Below, in pieces: positions 53,040 to 64,000 of a stretch of DNA of 64,000 bases; within the stretch, counting starts at the first letter, position 1, and each line of letters opens with the position of its first letter. The notes beneath the pieces were generated by a model. The model saw only the letters and a list, made by a program, of their open reading frames with translations. It did no database searches and was not told the DNA's origin. The position numbers and the translations under genes were made by a program. Source of the DNA: Leptidea sinapis (taxonomy: Eukaryota; Arthropoda; Insecta; Lepidoptera; Pieridae); contig NC_066296.1 in NCBI RefSeq assembly GCF_905404315.1, positions 8,742,001 to 8,806,000 of the forward strand, written 5' to 3'.

Positions 53040-54060
53040 GCAAATGTTCATATGACGTGTCTTATTAATCTATATACATATATTTATTGACTGATCCTAA
53101 CTGACCGCTTCATCGACACAGAAAAAAAGAAAATAAATTAGAAAACTGAACACTAAGAATCGTTAATTGGATATTTTATCTATAATGATCAACCTTCGGA
53201 AATCGGCAAGTGCCGCATTGCACTAGATTTTTCAGATACACCAAAATCGGAAGTGCCGTATGGCACACTACGCTTTGACCAAGTTGTGACCTTCATTTGG
53301 TGCATAAGATGGTTTATTATGCATGGTTTTATAGCTTGTTTCAATAGCTTTCTTATAAATTCACTCAAATTTTCATAATTGTAAGCAATCTATTAATAAA
53401 CGTAAAGTAAAGTACGCTTTGACAGGGCGTTGCGTGCGCGCCAACAGCGTGTCTATCTATAGCATACCGCGGCGCGGGGGCACTAGCCAATTTCGAAAGG
53501 GTTGCTGTATAGAATTTCACCATTTTCAAAGTTTGTGCGAAATTTTCCTATGAATACCCACAAATATAATTATTAGCAGTATGAGGGCGACTTACGATTT
53601 GATTATTTGTATCGATAATCCCTCAATGTGCAGCGAGGCTTTATAATTATGCGTATCTCGTAATCATAGGTTAGGCAAAAACCTTTTTTATGCATTTTAC
53701 ATGAAAACTCGAGATATATTTTTTTGTCTAATTTTATTTACATTTACATTAACACCATCTTCATCATTTTCGTTACTGCATCTAAAACGACCTCTTTTGG
53801 TAGATGTCGTACTTCGTCTTGTATTTGATCTTCTCTGAGCACTACTAAATAATAAAGTGATATTTAAAAAGTAATTCTTAATCGGTAAATAATCGCAACT
53901 ACACAAACCGTATTCATCATTATGTACATTTTAGGAAAAACAAACACAGATATGTTTGATAAAAAAAGAAATGCAGGTAGGGCAAAATTAATGTGCGATT
54001 TATCTGTGGCTTTTCAATATTTTGTCAGTGTTTGTACAATATTTATATGTGAAGATAAGA
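53040..54060. other. Unassigned stretch with GC-rich island
   Basis: 53400-53500 reads GGCGTTGCGTGCGCGCCAAC and GCATACCGCGGCGCGGGGGC, unusually CpG-rich for this window. 53205-53275 repeats AATCGG.AAGTGCCG twice. The 53697-53906 (-) frame is basic and serine-rich without a known motif. Confidence 0.4.
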
Positions 54061-54064
54061 AATT

Positions 54065-54530
54065 ATAGTAAAAGCCATTTATTTTAAAAGGCATTTTACA
54101 ATTCTATTTGATTTCATTTCTAATTTACTAGATACTACTACCGCTTCGGAAACAAATGGCGCTCCGAGAGAGAACAAGGGCCGCAAGAAACTCTCCCAGC
54201 ATTCTTTTTTTTGCGCTCTTTTTAATGAAATATACAATATTGTACTGTCATTGATATTGCTATAAAATAATCATAATCTAGTCTCAGGCTGTCGGATCAC
54301 TTAAATATTCAGCTGTGGAGAAGTAGGATTTACGACAGAGCCATTTTTTTAAAAACATTTAAATTTATGTAAAGATAATGCCTGAACAGTGGCTAGGACT
54401 TTATTATAAAAGTGTATACATTTACCCATAAAGCTATTATGTATCTTATGAAGCCTACTAGAACTAGTTACAAGCAATCCCTTGTTTCTAGTGTTATAAT
54501 AATAATGAAAATCACTATTAAGAGTAAATG
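54065..54530 (-). mobile_element. Family B LINE-tail repeat, long copy
   Basis: Antisense, same extent as 44800-45290 including ATGCCTGAACAGTGGCTAGG. Confidence 0.8.
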
Positions 54531-54945
54531 TAAAAAAAAAAGCTTATGATCATAATATTTTATAATATGTTTCTGAAAATCAGAAAATCTAGAAATTCGG
54601 CTGCAAATTTCTAAGTTTCATAGAAGATAAATACAAAGTCAAAGGTAATTAATACGAGTAAGTCAAACAAGACGGGCATTCGTACTTCTTAATAAGACAC
54701 TTCAACTTGAATGTAATTACTTGGACCCAACCTGACCCAAGTGAAGGACCCTTTTACTTTAGCATATGCCCACAATGAAAGCAACGTAAGGCCGAAGGAC
54801 ACTCAATCCCAGACAAGTTTCTCACACGATTTTCCGATCAATTTGGGAGTCAAAGGAGGTAGATATGAATTTCGTTTACTTTAAGGTATACGAACATAAA
54901 GAGGGTTCTGTATCTTCAATATATTATTTTTTAGTAATGACAAGT
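54531..54945. other. Unassigned stretch
   Basis: No recognised element; could be the outer sequence of the LTR candidate that follows. Confidence 0.35.
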
Positions 54946-54949
54946 AGTG

Positions 54950-55260
54950 TCCTACAAAATTTTTGACACGAGAGTGGGTCAGGGAATAATGAATCCGTTT
55001 AAAAGAACGAGTCTTTATTTGCGGTCACTTTGGAAACTTGCACATCGCCGGTCTGCCGTTGTTCCTCTTGTCGATGGCGGTGATAACAGATAACACAGCA
55101 CCGAACACTTGTAGTCTTCTATCTTCTTCTTCTTCTTTCTCCTTAATCACCTCCACTTTTAACTACTTCTTCTTCTCTTCCTTCTTTTCCCTTTTCATTT
55201 TTGAGTCAGAACTAGAACTGCCGTAGACCACGCTTAGTACGGCTTATATATCCCCGGATC
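54950..55260 (-). repeat. Possible solo LTR
   Basis: On the minus strand a TATA box (GGATATATAAGCCG, about 55235-55248) is followed 220 nt later by AATAAAGACTCG (about 55008-55017) and, at the end, by CTCTCGTGTCA. A promoter and a poly(A) signal this close, with a TC-rich repeat between (TCTTCTTCTTCTTC on plus, 55122-55137), is how an LTR is built. No second LTR or internal coding region is visible. Confidence 0.35.
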
Positions 55261-56355
55261 TGTTCTATTGTCATAATGATATTCCCATTACATCCTTAAA
55301 TTGTACTAGAAATTTCATTTAACTACTTTTAATCCTGCTTACACATTTTCCATCTTTTTTTCTCTGTTCGATTTGATCCTGAACTTACTAGAAATTTCCA
55401 TTAACCTTACATACACTGGTAGGTGTATCGAACCACCCGGGCTACAGCGTCTGAAGTAAACATTTGTCCGCTGAGGTACGAGTATTGCTGACACAGATGT
55501 CGAAATTGTCAATTCCTTGAATTTGACAACTCTCGTCATGTACGTCAAAGCGTTGCTACGCGAAAGTATTGGGGTATTTTTTAATTTAATTTAGAACAAA
55601 ACAATAATTACTTAACCCTTAATCAATTATTGGGAATTTATATCCCATTTGACGCTACCGTAACCTTTCCCTTTTTTTCTTTATTGGTAACTCTAATCAG
55701 TACCAACCTCAGAAACAAAATAATCCTACAGGTTTTTTAAATCTTATTAGATAAGATGCAACATTTTAGAAAGATAAAAAAAGCAAGCAAAGTAGGAGCA
55801 ACTAATATGTATAGAATTTTTAGTAAAAATGTAGCAAAAGTTGAGTCTGTTCTGGATATTGGGAAATAATATTCCACTTAAATATATTTTGCTTTGAAAT
55901 ACCAGATACTGGGAAATAAATTCCCACCGTAAAACCAGCATTAAAACCCTCTTAATAGAAAAAGGAGGCTTTTTTTCGAAATTTTGAATCTATAAAGATG
56001 AGTTTTAGAACCAAGTGACCTAAAAACCTTTACTAGTTTTCAGTTTTCTCAAAAAATAATTGTGTTTCATTAAGGGTTAACATCAATGATATTACTTTAA
56101 ATATCATTGCTTAACATTTGAATATTATAATCAGTTTTGATCGTTGAACTAACTAAAAATGTTTTACGTTAAGTTTTTCATGCAAATTTGAGTAGTAATA
56201 TTATTCTTTTGCTCCTTCGGTATTAAAACGAGCAACTTGATTGTATTTTTAAGATATGTAGGAGGTAACAAAAAGTTCTTAGAATGAATTTAAATATCCA
56301 TTAAACAATTCATAGGGAAGCCCTAGTTGTAAATTGAAATCATAATTTTTTATTA
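55261..56355. other. Unassigned stretch
   Basis: A curious pair GGGAATTTATATCCCA (about 55631), GGGAAATAATATTCCAC (about 55860) and GGGAAATAAATTCCCA (about 55911) repeats a short imperfect palindrome. No gene. Confidence 0.35.
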
Positions 56356-56360
56356 CAATT

Positions 56361-56577
56361 AGGGACGAGACGAGCAGGACGTTAATCTGATGGTAATTGA
56401 TACGCCATGTACATTACAATGCAGTGCCGCTCAGGATTCTTGCAAAATCCAAAAATTCTGAGCGGCACTACAATCAGACCGAATAATGCTTACACATTAC
56501 TGATTCAAAGCAGAAATAGGCGGCGTTGTGATACCCATAACCTAGCCGGCATCCTGTGCAAAGGACAAACCCACTGG
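56361..56577 (-). mobile_element. Family A SINE-like repeat
   Basis: Antisense copy from GGGACGAGACGAGCAGGACG to GGACAAACCCACTGG with the central 60 bp missing. Confidence 0.8.
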
Positions 56578-56835
56578 TAAAATTATAATTTCATATATTT
56601 TTTGTGTTTATGGTAACATTTGTAGTTTATCATTTTAATTAAAATAAAATAAAAAATATTAATGTAAAGATCTGTATTTCAGGTATCTTAATCAATAATT
56701 ATAATAATAATAAAGCCTTTATTAATGATTTTCCATTTGATTTTCTACATTTTAGTGTTAGTATGTTAGTACGGTTAGTTGACGAACATGATTATTTTAT
56801 TTACTTTTATGTTAGTAAGTTATAATGCATGCACT

Positions 56836-57180
56836 ATGTTAGTTTTCTTCAAATGGATCCCAGTTGGTAAAGGCCTCCTCCATTCCTTTCCATTCCTTTC
56901 TATTTTTTCCTTTTTCGAGCCAGTTAGTTCCGCCAAACTCCCTAATCTCATCGGTCCACATTTTATGTGGTCTGCCCACATTTCTCTTTCCTGCAGGTCC
57001 CTTCCATGTTGTGGTATGAATGGTCCATCTAGCGTCTGTTAGTCTGGAAATGTGTCCGGCGTATTGCCACTTTAGTTTTGTTTTCTTCCTTATCTTCTGG
57101 CTAAGTATCTTATTAATTTTCCTTAATTTAAGCATGCTTCTTTCCATTCCGCGCTGACATGTCCTAATTAAGTGTTGTAT
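56836..57180 (-). pseudogene. RTE-like LINE C-terminal end (third type)
   Basis: CQRGMERSMLKLRKINKIL, TKLKWQYAGHISRLTDARWT, GKRNVGRPHKMWTDEIREFG, and GKNRKEWKGMEEAFTNWDP form the closing part of an RTE-like reverse transcriptase; the LKWQYAGHI..R.D.RW and GRP...W.D(E/D)I motifs are diagnostic. Open throughout. No 3' microsatellite tail seen. Confidence 0.78.
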
Positions 57181-57364
57181 TTTTTGTATTACTCAATCAA
57201 TAATCAAGTGTATTTTGTCACTCTGTAAATATTTGTATATCGAGAACTGCTTGGCTGTATTCTCGTACAGAATTACTTGACTATTGATGTAAGCCGTGTG
57301 ATAGCTACACCTTTTATTTGTCAAATATACATGAGTTGATTTCGACTCAGTTGGATACCTACGT

Positions 57365-57825
57365 TATTTTTAGGATTCCGTAGCTAAATGGCAAAAAACG
57401 GAACCCTTATAGATTCGTCATATCTGTCTATCTGTCCGTCCGTATGTCAGAGCCAGCTTATATCCAAAACTATAAGACCTAAACTGTTGACACTTGTTAA
57501 GTAGATGTATCCTGTGAACCCAATGTATGGGCAGATCTTCAAAAATGATATTGAGGTTTCTAAAGTACTTTTTTCTAAGCTGAATAGTTTGCGCGAAAGA
57601 CGCTTCCAAAGTAGTAAAATGTGTCTCCCCCCCCCTAACTTCTTAACTAAGAGAATGATAAAACTAATAAAAATACATTTCCATGCAAACTTTCATCGAA
57701 AATTGGTTTAAACAAGATACTAAACTAACTTAACTAAACGAACTACAAAACTACAAGAACATTTATATTATTTTACTTGCTGCTACCCTTCATGAGCGAC
57801 TCGCACTTGGCCGCTTTTTTTATAA
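57365..57825 (+). repeat. Dispersed lepidopteran repeat (CTGTCCGT type)
   Basis: AGGATTCCGTAGCTAAATGG, TATCTGTCTATCTGTCCGTC and a distal CACTTGGCCGCTTTTTTTAT; the first part matches 46190-46262 inverted. A C-run (CTCCCCCCCCC, about 57626) lies inside. Confidence 0.55.
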
Positions 57826-58735
57826 TCATATATTGTTTTAATGGTTCATTATATTTTAACTGCTTCTTGCTATACCCTACAAACATTTTAGCTGTGTCAT
57901 TTGCTTAAGCTGCAATCATATTACTGTCTAACTCTTATTAACTATCACAGTATATAAAATAAAACTTAATATGCCCCTCTATGTCCCACCCTTAGTTCTT
58001 TCAGTTCTGGCATTACATTTTCTGACCCGAAACGAAAATGTACTACAAAATGATTCTGCAAAATGTTTAGGAACTTTATTTCTTAGGTCGTACAAAAGCT
58101 ATCCGTGCCAAACTTTATCAAAAGCTTGCACGATATCTGACATTAATGTTATACAAACATTATTTTCTTCAAGCACACTTATTATATAGAATTGATCAAT
58201 GGTTGCATAGTTCTTTTTCTTAATAGTCGTTAAAAAAATTATATCATTTGATCGTATTCGCTTGTAGAACAGTTATCAAAAAGATGCAACATCTAATAGG
58301 TAATAACGAAAGTAAGTCGTTACCAAGCAAGAAAAACCAAAACAAAAAGATGGCTTTTCATGTTTTGGCAAGATAAAAGCCACAGCCATTTTTCATATAA
58401 TATCAAGATATTGTCTCAAAGAGTGAACTTCTCATGCAATGAAATAAAATGAACTTGCTTAGAAATATTTTTGATCCACCCCTATTTCGCCCATGCGATA
58501 TCCTCCCAACTATTTGATAGACCGAGATAGTCCTGTGCTTCCCCGGGGCGTGAAAAGAATGAGGGGAGTCCCAGACCCAAGGAAGACTAATAGGAGACGA
58601 AGGACTTTTTAGAAGTGAGAGAGTCACGCTGCCGTCTTATGACTTCAGCACAATCGGGCCAGACTCGTGAAGTAGCGGCCTTGTGCTGCTCTGTTTCGCA
58701 TGGTTGAGAGGACCGGAGGCCATCTAGATCTTAGT
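57826..58735. other. Unassigned stretch
   Basis: 58490-58735 is GC-richer with GTGCTTCCCCGGGGCGTG (a partial palindrome), possibly an eroded retroelement piece; no family assigned. Confidence 0.4.
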
Positions 58736-58737
58736 GT

Positions 58738-59540
58738 CTGTGCTAAGAACGTGTGCCCCTGAGTTGATACCGTTCCTAGCGCATTTATTCCGGCACTCAT
58801 ATTTAAAAGGCGTAGTCCTTGACTCATGGAAGTCAGTCCTTGTCCTTTTGATCCAAAACAAGCAGATGAGTCGGATCCAGTAAACTACAGGCCTCAAGCT
58901 ATTACCTCCCTGCTCTCGCTAACCATGGAGAGCATAGTTAGCCGCCAGCTCTTGGTATACCTAGACCGACAGCGGCTTTCGCCATGCTCGGTAGGCAGGC
59001 GATCTTTTGGTATACTTAATACATAGATTGGAGGCGGCTATCGTAAGCAAGTTAGCCTGGATATAGGAAAGGCTTCGAAGAAACTGGGCGACATAAATAG
59101 AGCACGGCAATACTTCAAGCCAGCCCGCATATGGAGTATTGCTGTCTTTGGTCTGGCGCACCCCAGCATAAGCTCTATCCATTTGACCGCAACGGAGAGC
59201 AGATCGAATTGTCGAGGACCCAGTGCTCTGTGAACGGCTGGATCACTTGGCGTTGCGTAGAAACATCACAAATCAGAATATCATCCCCAATATCTAGATG
59301 TGTGGCAGTCCTCCAAAGTGCGATTTTCAAGGAACTTTCTTCCACGTACTACAAAGCTGTGGAATGAGCTTCCTTGTGCGGTGTTTCCGGGACGATACGA
59401 CATGGGTACCTTCAAAAAAAATGCGTACACCTTTCTTAAAGTCTGGCAACTCTCCTGTGATTCCTCTGGCGTTGCAAGAGAATGTGGGCGGCGGTAATCA
59501 TTTAACACCAGGTGACACGGCTCGTTTGTCCACCTAAGAT
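58738..59540 (+). pseudogene. Jockey-type LINE with internal deletions
   Basis: Compared with 21737-23700 it keeps LRTCAPELIPFLAHLF, VNYRPQAITSLLSLTMESI and the C-terminal KVRFSRNFLPRTTKLWNEL plus AVFPGRYDMGTFKKNAYTF, but the palm with YADD and several blocks between are missing. It ends TCACTTAACACC-like and CGTTTGTCC without an A-tail. Confidence 0.82.
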
Positions 59541-59924
59541 TCATCAAATAAGTACATTTCATGATGATGCAATGTCATGGCTGCAGCTGTAACATTGGCA
59601 ACTGGCAACCACTATAAATGGTGTATTAGTTCCTGAAAGAATTTCAATTAAAACTATCCAGAAAAATCTTCTAACAGTATGCTGATGAGAAGATGTAATA
59701 GCAGTCGAAAGTCCTATGTTCATCAACACCGCAGGAACATGGCAGTAAGTTCAAGTGTCAGATTGTTAGTGTTGCTAATACTTGTAGTGTTCCCAATCAA
59801 TCGCTTTCAAGAGACTTGAGCTGTGAATCGGATAATGTAGTTAATTACACACACGGTACGTTCTAGAAGGAAACAGATTGGAAATGTTTACTATCTCTAA
59901 ATAGATATATTTTTGAGCGAGTGA
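59541..59924. other. Unassigned spacer
   Basis: Nothing recognised. Confidence 0.4.
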
Positions 59925-60042
59925 CGAGCGCAATAGTAGTGCCGTTTAGATTTTGGGTTTTTCAAGAATCCTGAGTGGCGCTGCATTGTAATGGGCAGGG
60001 TGTATCAATTACCATCAGTTGAACGATCTGCTCGTCTCGTAC
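59925..60042 (+). mobile_element. Family A fragment, 3' part
   Basis: GTGACGAGCGCAATAGTAGT to GATCTGCTCGTCTCGT. Confidence 0.7.
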
Positions 60043-60144
60043 GATCAGATCAGATGTTTTAAAGTGAACAAAATTAAGAATTTCCAATAATACTTTTAAT
60101 TCTACATTTTTTATTTTACTCACTTTACGTTATTATTGGCGTTA

Positions 60145-60312
60145 TTGATACGCCCTGCCCATTATAATGTAGTACCGCTCAAGATTATTGAAAAACCCAA
60201 AAATTCTGAGCGGCACTACTATTGCGCGCGTTACACTCAGACCAAAACACAATAATGTTTACACATTACTGCTTCACGACAGAAAAAGCCTCCCACTGTG
60301 GTGCAAGGGAGG
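60145..60312 (-). mobile_element. Family A fragment, opposite orientation
   Basis: GATACGCCCTGCCCATTATA to AAGCCTCCCACTG. It forms an inverted pair with 59925-60042 about 100 bp away. Confidence 0.7.
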
Positions 60313-60599
60313 CTCCCTGGTATTTTTGTGAGTAATATTTAGTGTTTGTATTGATTATAAAAATACCAAAATCTAAACGGATAAAGTCGCAGGCACCCAC
60401 GCGTTATTTTAAATTCTGCATAAAGACAGAAAAATACATTCGTCGGATAATAAGTAAACCGAAACTAGGACATTCACTGTTGATTTCTAGAAACTGTCTA
60501 GCGACCGAGAAACTTTGAGAATAAATAACCATCTTATAAAACGAATTGCTAACAAGATAAGTTGTGTTGTGTTGCAAAGTCTGATGTCATGCCAGATTT

Positions 60600-60955
60600 T
60601 ATTTTACTACACAATTGGGAACACTAAACTAACCAGAACTATTATAATGAAAGATCTGGGTGTCACATTTGACCAACAGCTCAACCTTTAAAGATCATAT
60701 AACAACCATTGCAAAGGAATCTTTTCAACGGTTGGGATTTGTCTTGAGAAATGTACGCAATTTTAAAACAGAATGTGTCTTTCGCCTTCTATATAATGCG
60801 CTAGTTCACAGTAAATTAGAGGCAAGCTTATGTGTTTGGAACTCCCTTTATTCCACCTATGACAGGCTACTTGAAAAGTTCCAAAAAACTTTTCTCAGGT
60901 TTTCAAATAAAGAAATAAATATTGTGACAATCTTAATTAATAAATAATAATAAAA
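60600..60955 (+). pseudogene. LINE reverse transcriptase C-terminal fragment
   Basis: MKDLGVTFD (about 60649), then in a shifted frame TFKDHITTIAKESFQRLGFV, NVRNFKTECVFRLLYNALVH and SKLEASLCVWNSLYSTYDRL, KFQKTFLRF. This is the segment downstream of the YADD palm in CR1/Jockey-like LINEs. A different family from the Jockey copies above. A related later segment appears at 62640-63000. Confidence 0.75.
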
Positions 60956-60995
60956 TTGATACCTACTACCAAACTTATTTGTCTGTGCTGTATCA

Positions 60996-61275
60996 GAAGA
61001 TGAACAGGACGTTCAGCTGATGGTAATTGATACAGTGCCGCTCAGGAATATTGAAAACCCCAAAAATTCTGAGTGGCACTATAATTGCACTCGTCTCCTT
61101 GAGACATAAAATGTTAAGAAGACATAAAATGTTAAGTCTCATTTGCCCAGTAACTTCACTAGCTACGGCGCCCTTAAGACTGAAACACAGTATTGTTCAC
61201 ACATTACTGTTTCACGGCAGAAATAGGCCATTGTGGTACCCATAATCTAGCCGGCATCCTGTACAAAGGAGCCCT
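60996..61275 (-). mobile_element. Family A SINE-like repeat
   Basis: Antisense copy from GGACGTTCAGCTGATGGTAA to CCTGTACAAAGGAGCCC, with a 17-bp tandem duplication of AGACATAAAATGTTAAG. Confidence 0.8.
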
Positions 61276-61720
61276 TGGTTTTGTCCAAAATGAAGAAATA
61301 ATGTATATGTAACAAATTCGCCTAAAATCATATATAACAGAGTTAGTCAAAATTTTAAGATTCAGCTTATGTATATTTACATTATTTCAAATTATCTTTG
61401 TTAAACTAAGCTGAATTTGCCTTTAATCGTCCAATTATTTTGTATTCATTGGATGAGGCTATTACAAATGCACCCTCTTGTAAGCTTTTACAAAATTATC
61501 CCTATTCTCGGGTAAACGTAGTTGGTATTTTGCAACGTTTGGATGACCGCAATCAGGGTAAGTGCATACAATCGTCATAGATTGCAAATTTAATGTCCGC
61601 CATTTTTATTTCGCTTTTGTTTGATCGCGTGACGATGTGAAGTAATTTAGATGTGCACATTTTCTATTTATGTTTTTGTTTGAATGAAAAATAGCAAAAA
61701 AATGTCAATAGGCAAACAAA
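61276..61720. other. Unassigned spacer
   Basis: Nothing recognised. Confidence 0.4.
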
Positions 61721-61724
61721 CGAG

Positions 61725-62255
61725 TCACCTTATTTTAAGTGATCACCGCCGCCTACATTCTCTTGCAACACCAGAGGATTTACAGGAGCGTTGCCGACCT
61801 TTAGAAAAGTGTACGTGCTTTTTTGAAGATAGTCATGTCGTATCGTTCTGGAAACACCTCACAAGGAAACCCTTTTCACAGCTTGGTTGTACAAGGTAAG
61901 AAGTTCCTTGAAAACCGCACTGTGGAGGAACGCCATACATCCATATGGTGAATGATATCCTAATTTGTAGTTTTGTGCGAAGGTGGAATAGGAGGACAGG
62001 AACTCTTTGGAACACTTTCCGAGATAAATGCGGTCGAAGACACACTACGAAGCGACCCCAAGTGATCTAGCCGATCATAGAGCACTCCGACAATTCAAGC
62101 TGCTCCGTTGCATGCGGTCAAAAGGTTCGAGCTGCTAGTGGGTGTTTTTTTAATTGGACTTGATTTGTTTTTCTCAATTTCGCGACCTTCTCAAGAGAGA
62201 ACTCGATAGAAGAAACAAGTTTCTTCCTTTACTGGTCTACGATTGCCCGAGAGAA
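61725..62255 (-). mobile_element. Jockey-type LINE 3' portion, inverted
   Basis: From the 3' end TAAGTGATCACCGCCGCC rightward it covers the C-terminal coding region (CAAGTGATCTAGCCGATC equals LDHL) and, beyond a deletion at about 62140, the EKLVSSIESSLEKVA segment (CTTCTCAAGAGAGAACTCGA). Many lesions. Confidence 0.75.
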
Positions 62256-62635
62256 CACCAATAACTATAATAAGAATCAATTATTTTTAAAATTTATTTC
62301 ATAAGAATTATTTTTGACGTTAAGGCGGTCGTTTTATGGCCAAAAGATTTACCAATTTAGGAAGGAGCATATCTTTTGTTTTGAAATTTTACGTGTGTGG
62401 ATCTTAAGTTTCGGAAAAGGTCCACTTATAAACGTAAGACTTCTTTATACATAGGTACTTAAGACATTTAAAATAGATAATTTATGGTTGATTTCATTTG
62501 AGTTGGGAGGCGAAAATAATCTTGCCAGACAATGCAAAAGACGGGAGGACGAAATAAAAACGGTATCTGATAGTAAATAGCTTAGAAGAGAACCAATTGA
62601 TATTTTTAATATAGAAAAGATTCAGAAGAAATTTA
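62256..62635. other. Unassigned spacer
   Basis: Nothing recognised. Confidence 0.4.
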
Positions 62636-62639
62636 ACTC

Positions 62640-63000
62640 GTTTTCTCTCCAATAGATTTAGAGTAGAATACCCTCAGCGCTGTCAGAAATTTCATTTAAT
62701 ACCACTCCAGCTTAGAAGAGACTCAACAGATATTAGGTTTCTTTTAAAAATAGCCCAAAGTGTGGTGGATTGTCTTGAACTCCTCAGAATGATTGCGTTA
62801 CGAACTCCAAATCGAACATTAAGGAAGCATGATTTACTTTACGAAGCTACCAGTAATTCTCAAAAAAGAATAAACAGTGACATACCACGCGTCACCAAAT
62901 TTTATATTTGTGATTTATAATTGTGATAGTCGATTTGATATTTTTAGTATAAAAAGCATAAAAAGTGCGTTCGCAAAAGATTTTACGAAATCCTTAGACT
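62640..63000 (+). pseudogene. LINE C-terminal end
   Basis: FHLIPLQLRRDSTDIRFLLK and IAQSVVDCLELLRMIALRTP are the late C-terminal region of a CR1/Jockey-like LINE, followed by RKHDLLYEATSNSQKRINSD and the stop. May be the distal part of the element whose proximal part is at 60600-60955, though the KFQKTFLRF and KIQKKFNSF motifs occur in both, which suggests two copies. Confidence 0.65.
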
Positions 63001-63051
63001 AGTTTAGTGTAATTATCTTTATATCTGTGTATGTATAAGTGTTTATATTCT

Positions 63052-63195
63052 AACCCCCTTATTCATAATGGTCCGCTAACTTTAAAAAGCCGCTTAGGAG
63101 TGTTTTTTCTCATTCTGACTCAGGTCAATAGAGGAAGACAGAGTGAGAATTAGCAATGCTTTAAGTTAGAAGACTATTATGAATAAGGGGGTAAA
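63052..63195. mobile_element. Short MITE
   Basis: ACCCCCTTATTCATAAT (63054-63070) is repeated in perfect inverse at 63178-63194. Inner parts pair partially (CTAACTTT/AAGTTAG, CTCATTCTGACTC/GAGTGAGAAT). 141 bp in total. Confidence 0.8.
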
Positions 63196-64000
63196 TCTAT
63201 ATTTATAGTTAGTAGGACTAAGCAAATTTCTTTCTGAATATGGAAGCTTGTAATTGGCATTTAGAATTATGTAAATACAGTTTACTTGACTGATTTGTAA
63301 ATGTTGCTATAAGCTCCCCAATTAAAAAAAATTGAACTGTAACTTTGACATAGAATGTATTATAGGTAACGTACATAGAATGAGTGAATTTCTAATTAGT
63401 ATTATTACTATCACAACTGCGGTGCGTTCATAAACTATCAGTCTTAGCTAAATGTTATTCCAGTCCTAAAATAATTTTAGCCAGTAATGAAGTTACATCG
63501 GATACTATATTGTAGCTTTATTATACCAAAATAATGTATCGATGCTTTATGTTATTATAAATGAGGATAAATAAATATTCTCTTCAATATTTTGGAGAAG
63601 GTGCCTAGTTAAGCATGAAAGATATGACATTTAATACGTCATATAGTATATACCTAATACTCTGACCTCTACTATATACAGCTGTACTGGCGGCTATCAA
63701 AGTAGTTCTGTGCCTGTTTGATATTCGCCATTTTGGCGCTGTTGGCCATGTAGCGAGAGTCTGCGGTACTAGGTACTAAAACTAGTGATGACAACCTCAG
63801 TAAACATCGATAGATGGTGGGAAACTATTTACAAAAAAAATGTGAATTTTATAACGTTGATTCTTGAAGTATAAATAACACGGAAAACGAAAAAACATTA
63901 ATTCAAAATGCAAAAGTATACTTTAATAATACTTCAGAGTATAGTACGTTCCTTCGCAGCCATTTGTATTATACATCAAAATTAGTTCTCTGGACGCTCG
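63196..64000. other. Unassigned AT-rich end of window
   Basis: 63690-63780 is somewhat GC-richer (GTTCTGTGCCTGTTTG, CGCTGTTGGCCATG) with no identifiable gene. Confidence 0.4.

Noticed and set aside
55038..55226. Serine/phenylalanine-rich small secreted protein
   Set aside because: The composition comes from a TC-rich repeat (TCTTCTTCTTC); no conserved signal peptide or neighbours support a gene.
1..64000. CRISPR array, operon structure or other bacterial system
   Set aside because: No regularly spaced direct repeats; AT-rich sequence with splice-type signals and eukaryotic transposons throughout.

Overview
The window reads as AT-rich, gene-poor DNA from an insect nuclear genome, most probably a moth or butterfly. 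The call rests on repeat families I recognise from lepidopteran genomes by memory (no search was run): Helitrons ending in GGGTCAGCTAGT, a SINE-like 290-bp repeat in about 13 pieces, RTE- and Jockey-type LINE tails, a tRNA-derived SINE, a mariner with D,D34D, and Penelope-like (GIY-YIG) fragments. I found no convincing host gene. Nearly every long reading frame is a fragment of a transposable element or its antisense shadow; one small frame at 1542-1781 (-) is left open.

Layout. 0-9 kb: a small terminal-inverted-repeat element carrying the start of a THAP domain (76-474), two related foldback MITEs (1189-1374, 6348-6549), a Penelope-like GIY-YIG fragment and an RTE tail. 9-17 kb: RTE-type LINE pieces, then a clean nest in which a hAT-like transposon (11627-14602) split an older IS630/mariner-like transposase and left an 8-bp target duplication; next a second RTE piece and a Jockey 3' end with a tandemly duplicated tail. 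17-25.6 kb: SINEs, a Helitron and the longest coding remnant of the window, a Jockey reverse transcriptase (21737-23700), lying inside two sets of inverted repeats. 26-34 kb: two foldback elements whose arms each contain a tRNA-like cloverleaf, plus a solo arm, two Helitrons, a 40-bp perfect palindrome, and an L2/CR1-like endonuclease fragment. 34-46 kb: MITEs, a Helitron interrupted by a 1284-bp mariner, and a P-element-like MITE (42286-42653) with 28-bp inverted repeats, 8-bp target duplications and a THAP start. 46-64 kb: RTE, Jockey and LINE tails, a second Penelope-like fragment with hammerhead-ribozyme-like ends, a possible solo LTR, and a final MITE.

The elements do not form a working pathway. 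The window is a record of successive insertions, with at least three nested events datable relative to one another. The parts most worth a second look are the tRNA-armed foldback elements, the two THAP-bearing miniature transposons, the Penelope termini with ribozyme-like relics, and the inverted-repeat block at 20.1-24.1 kb.
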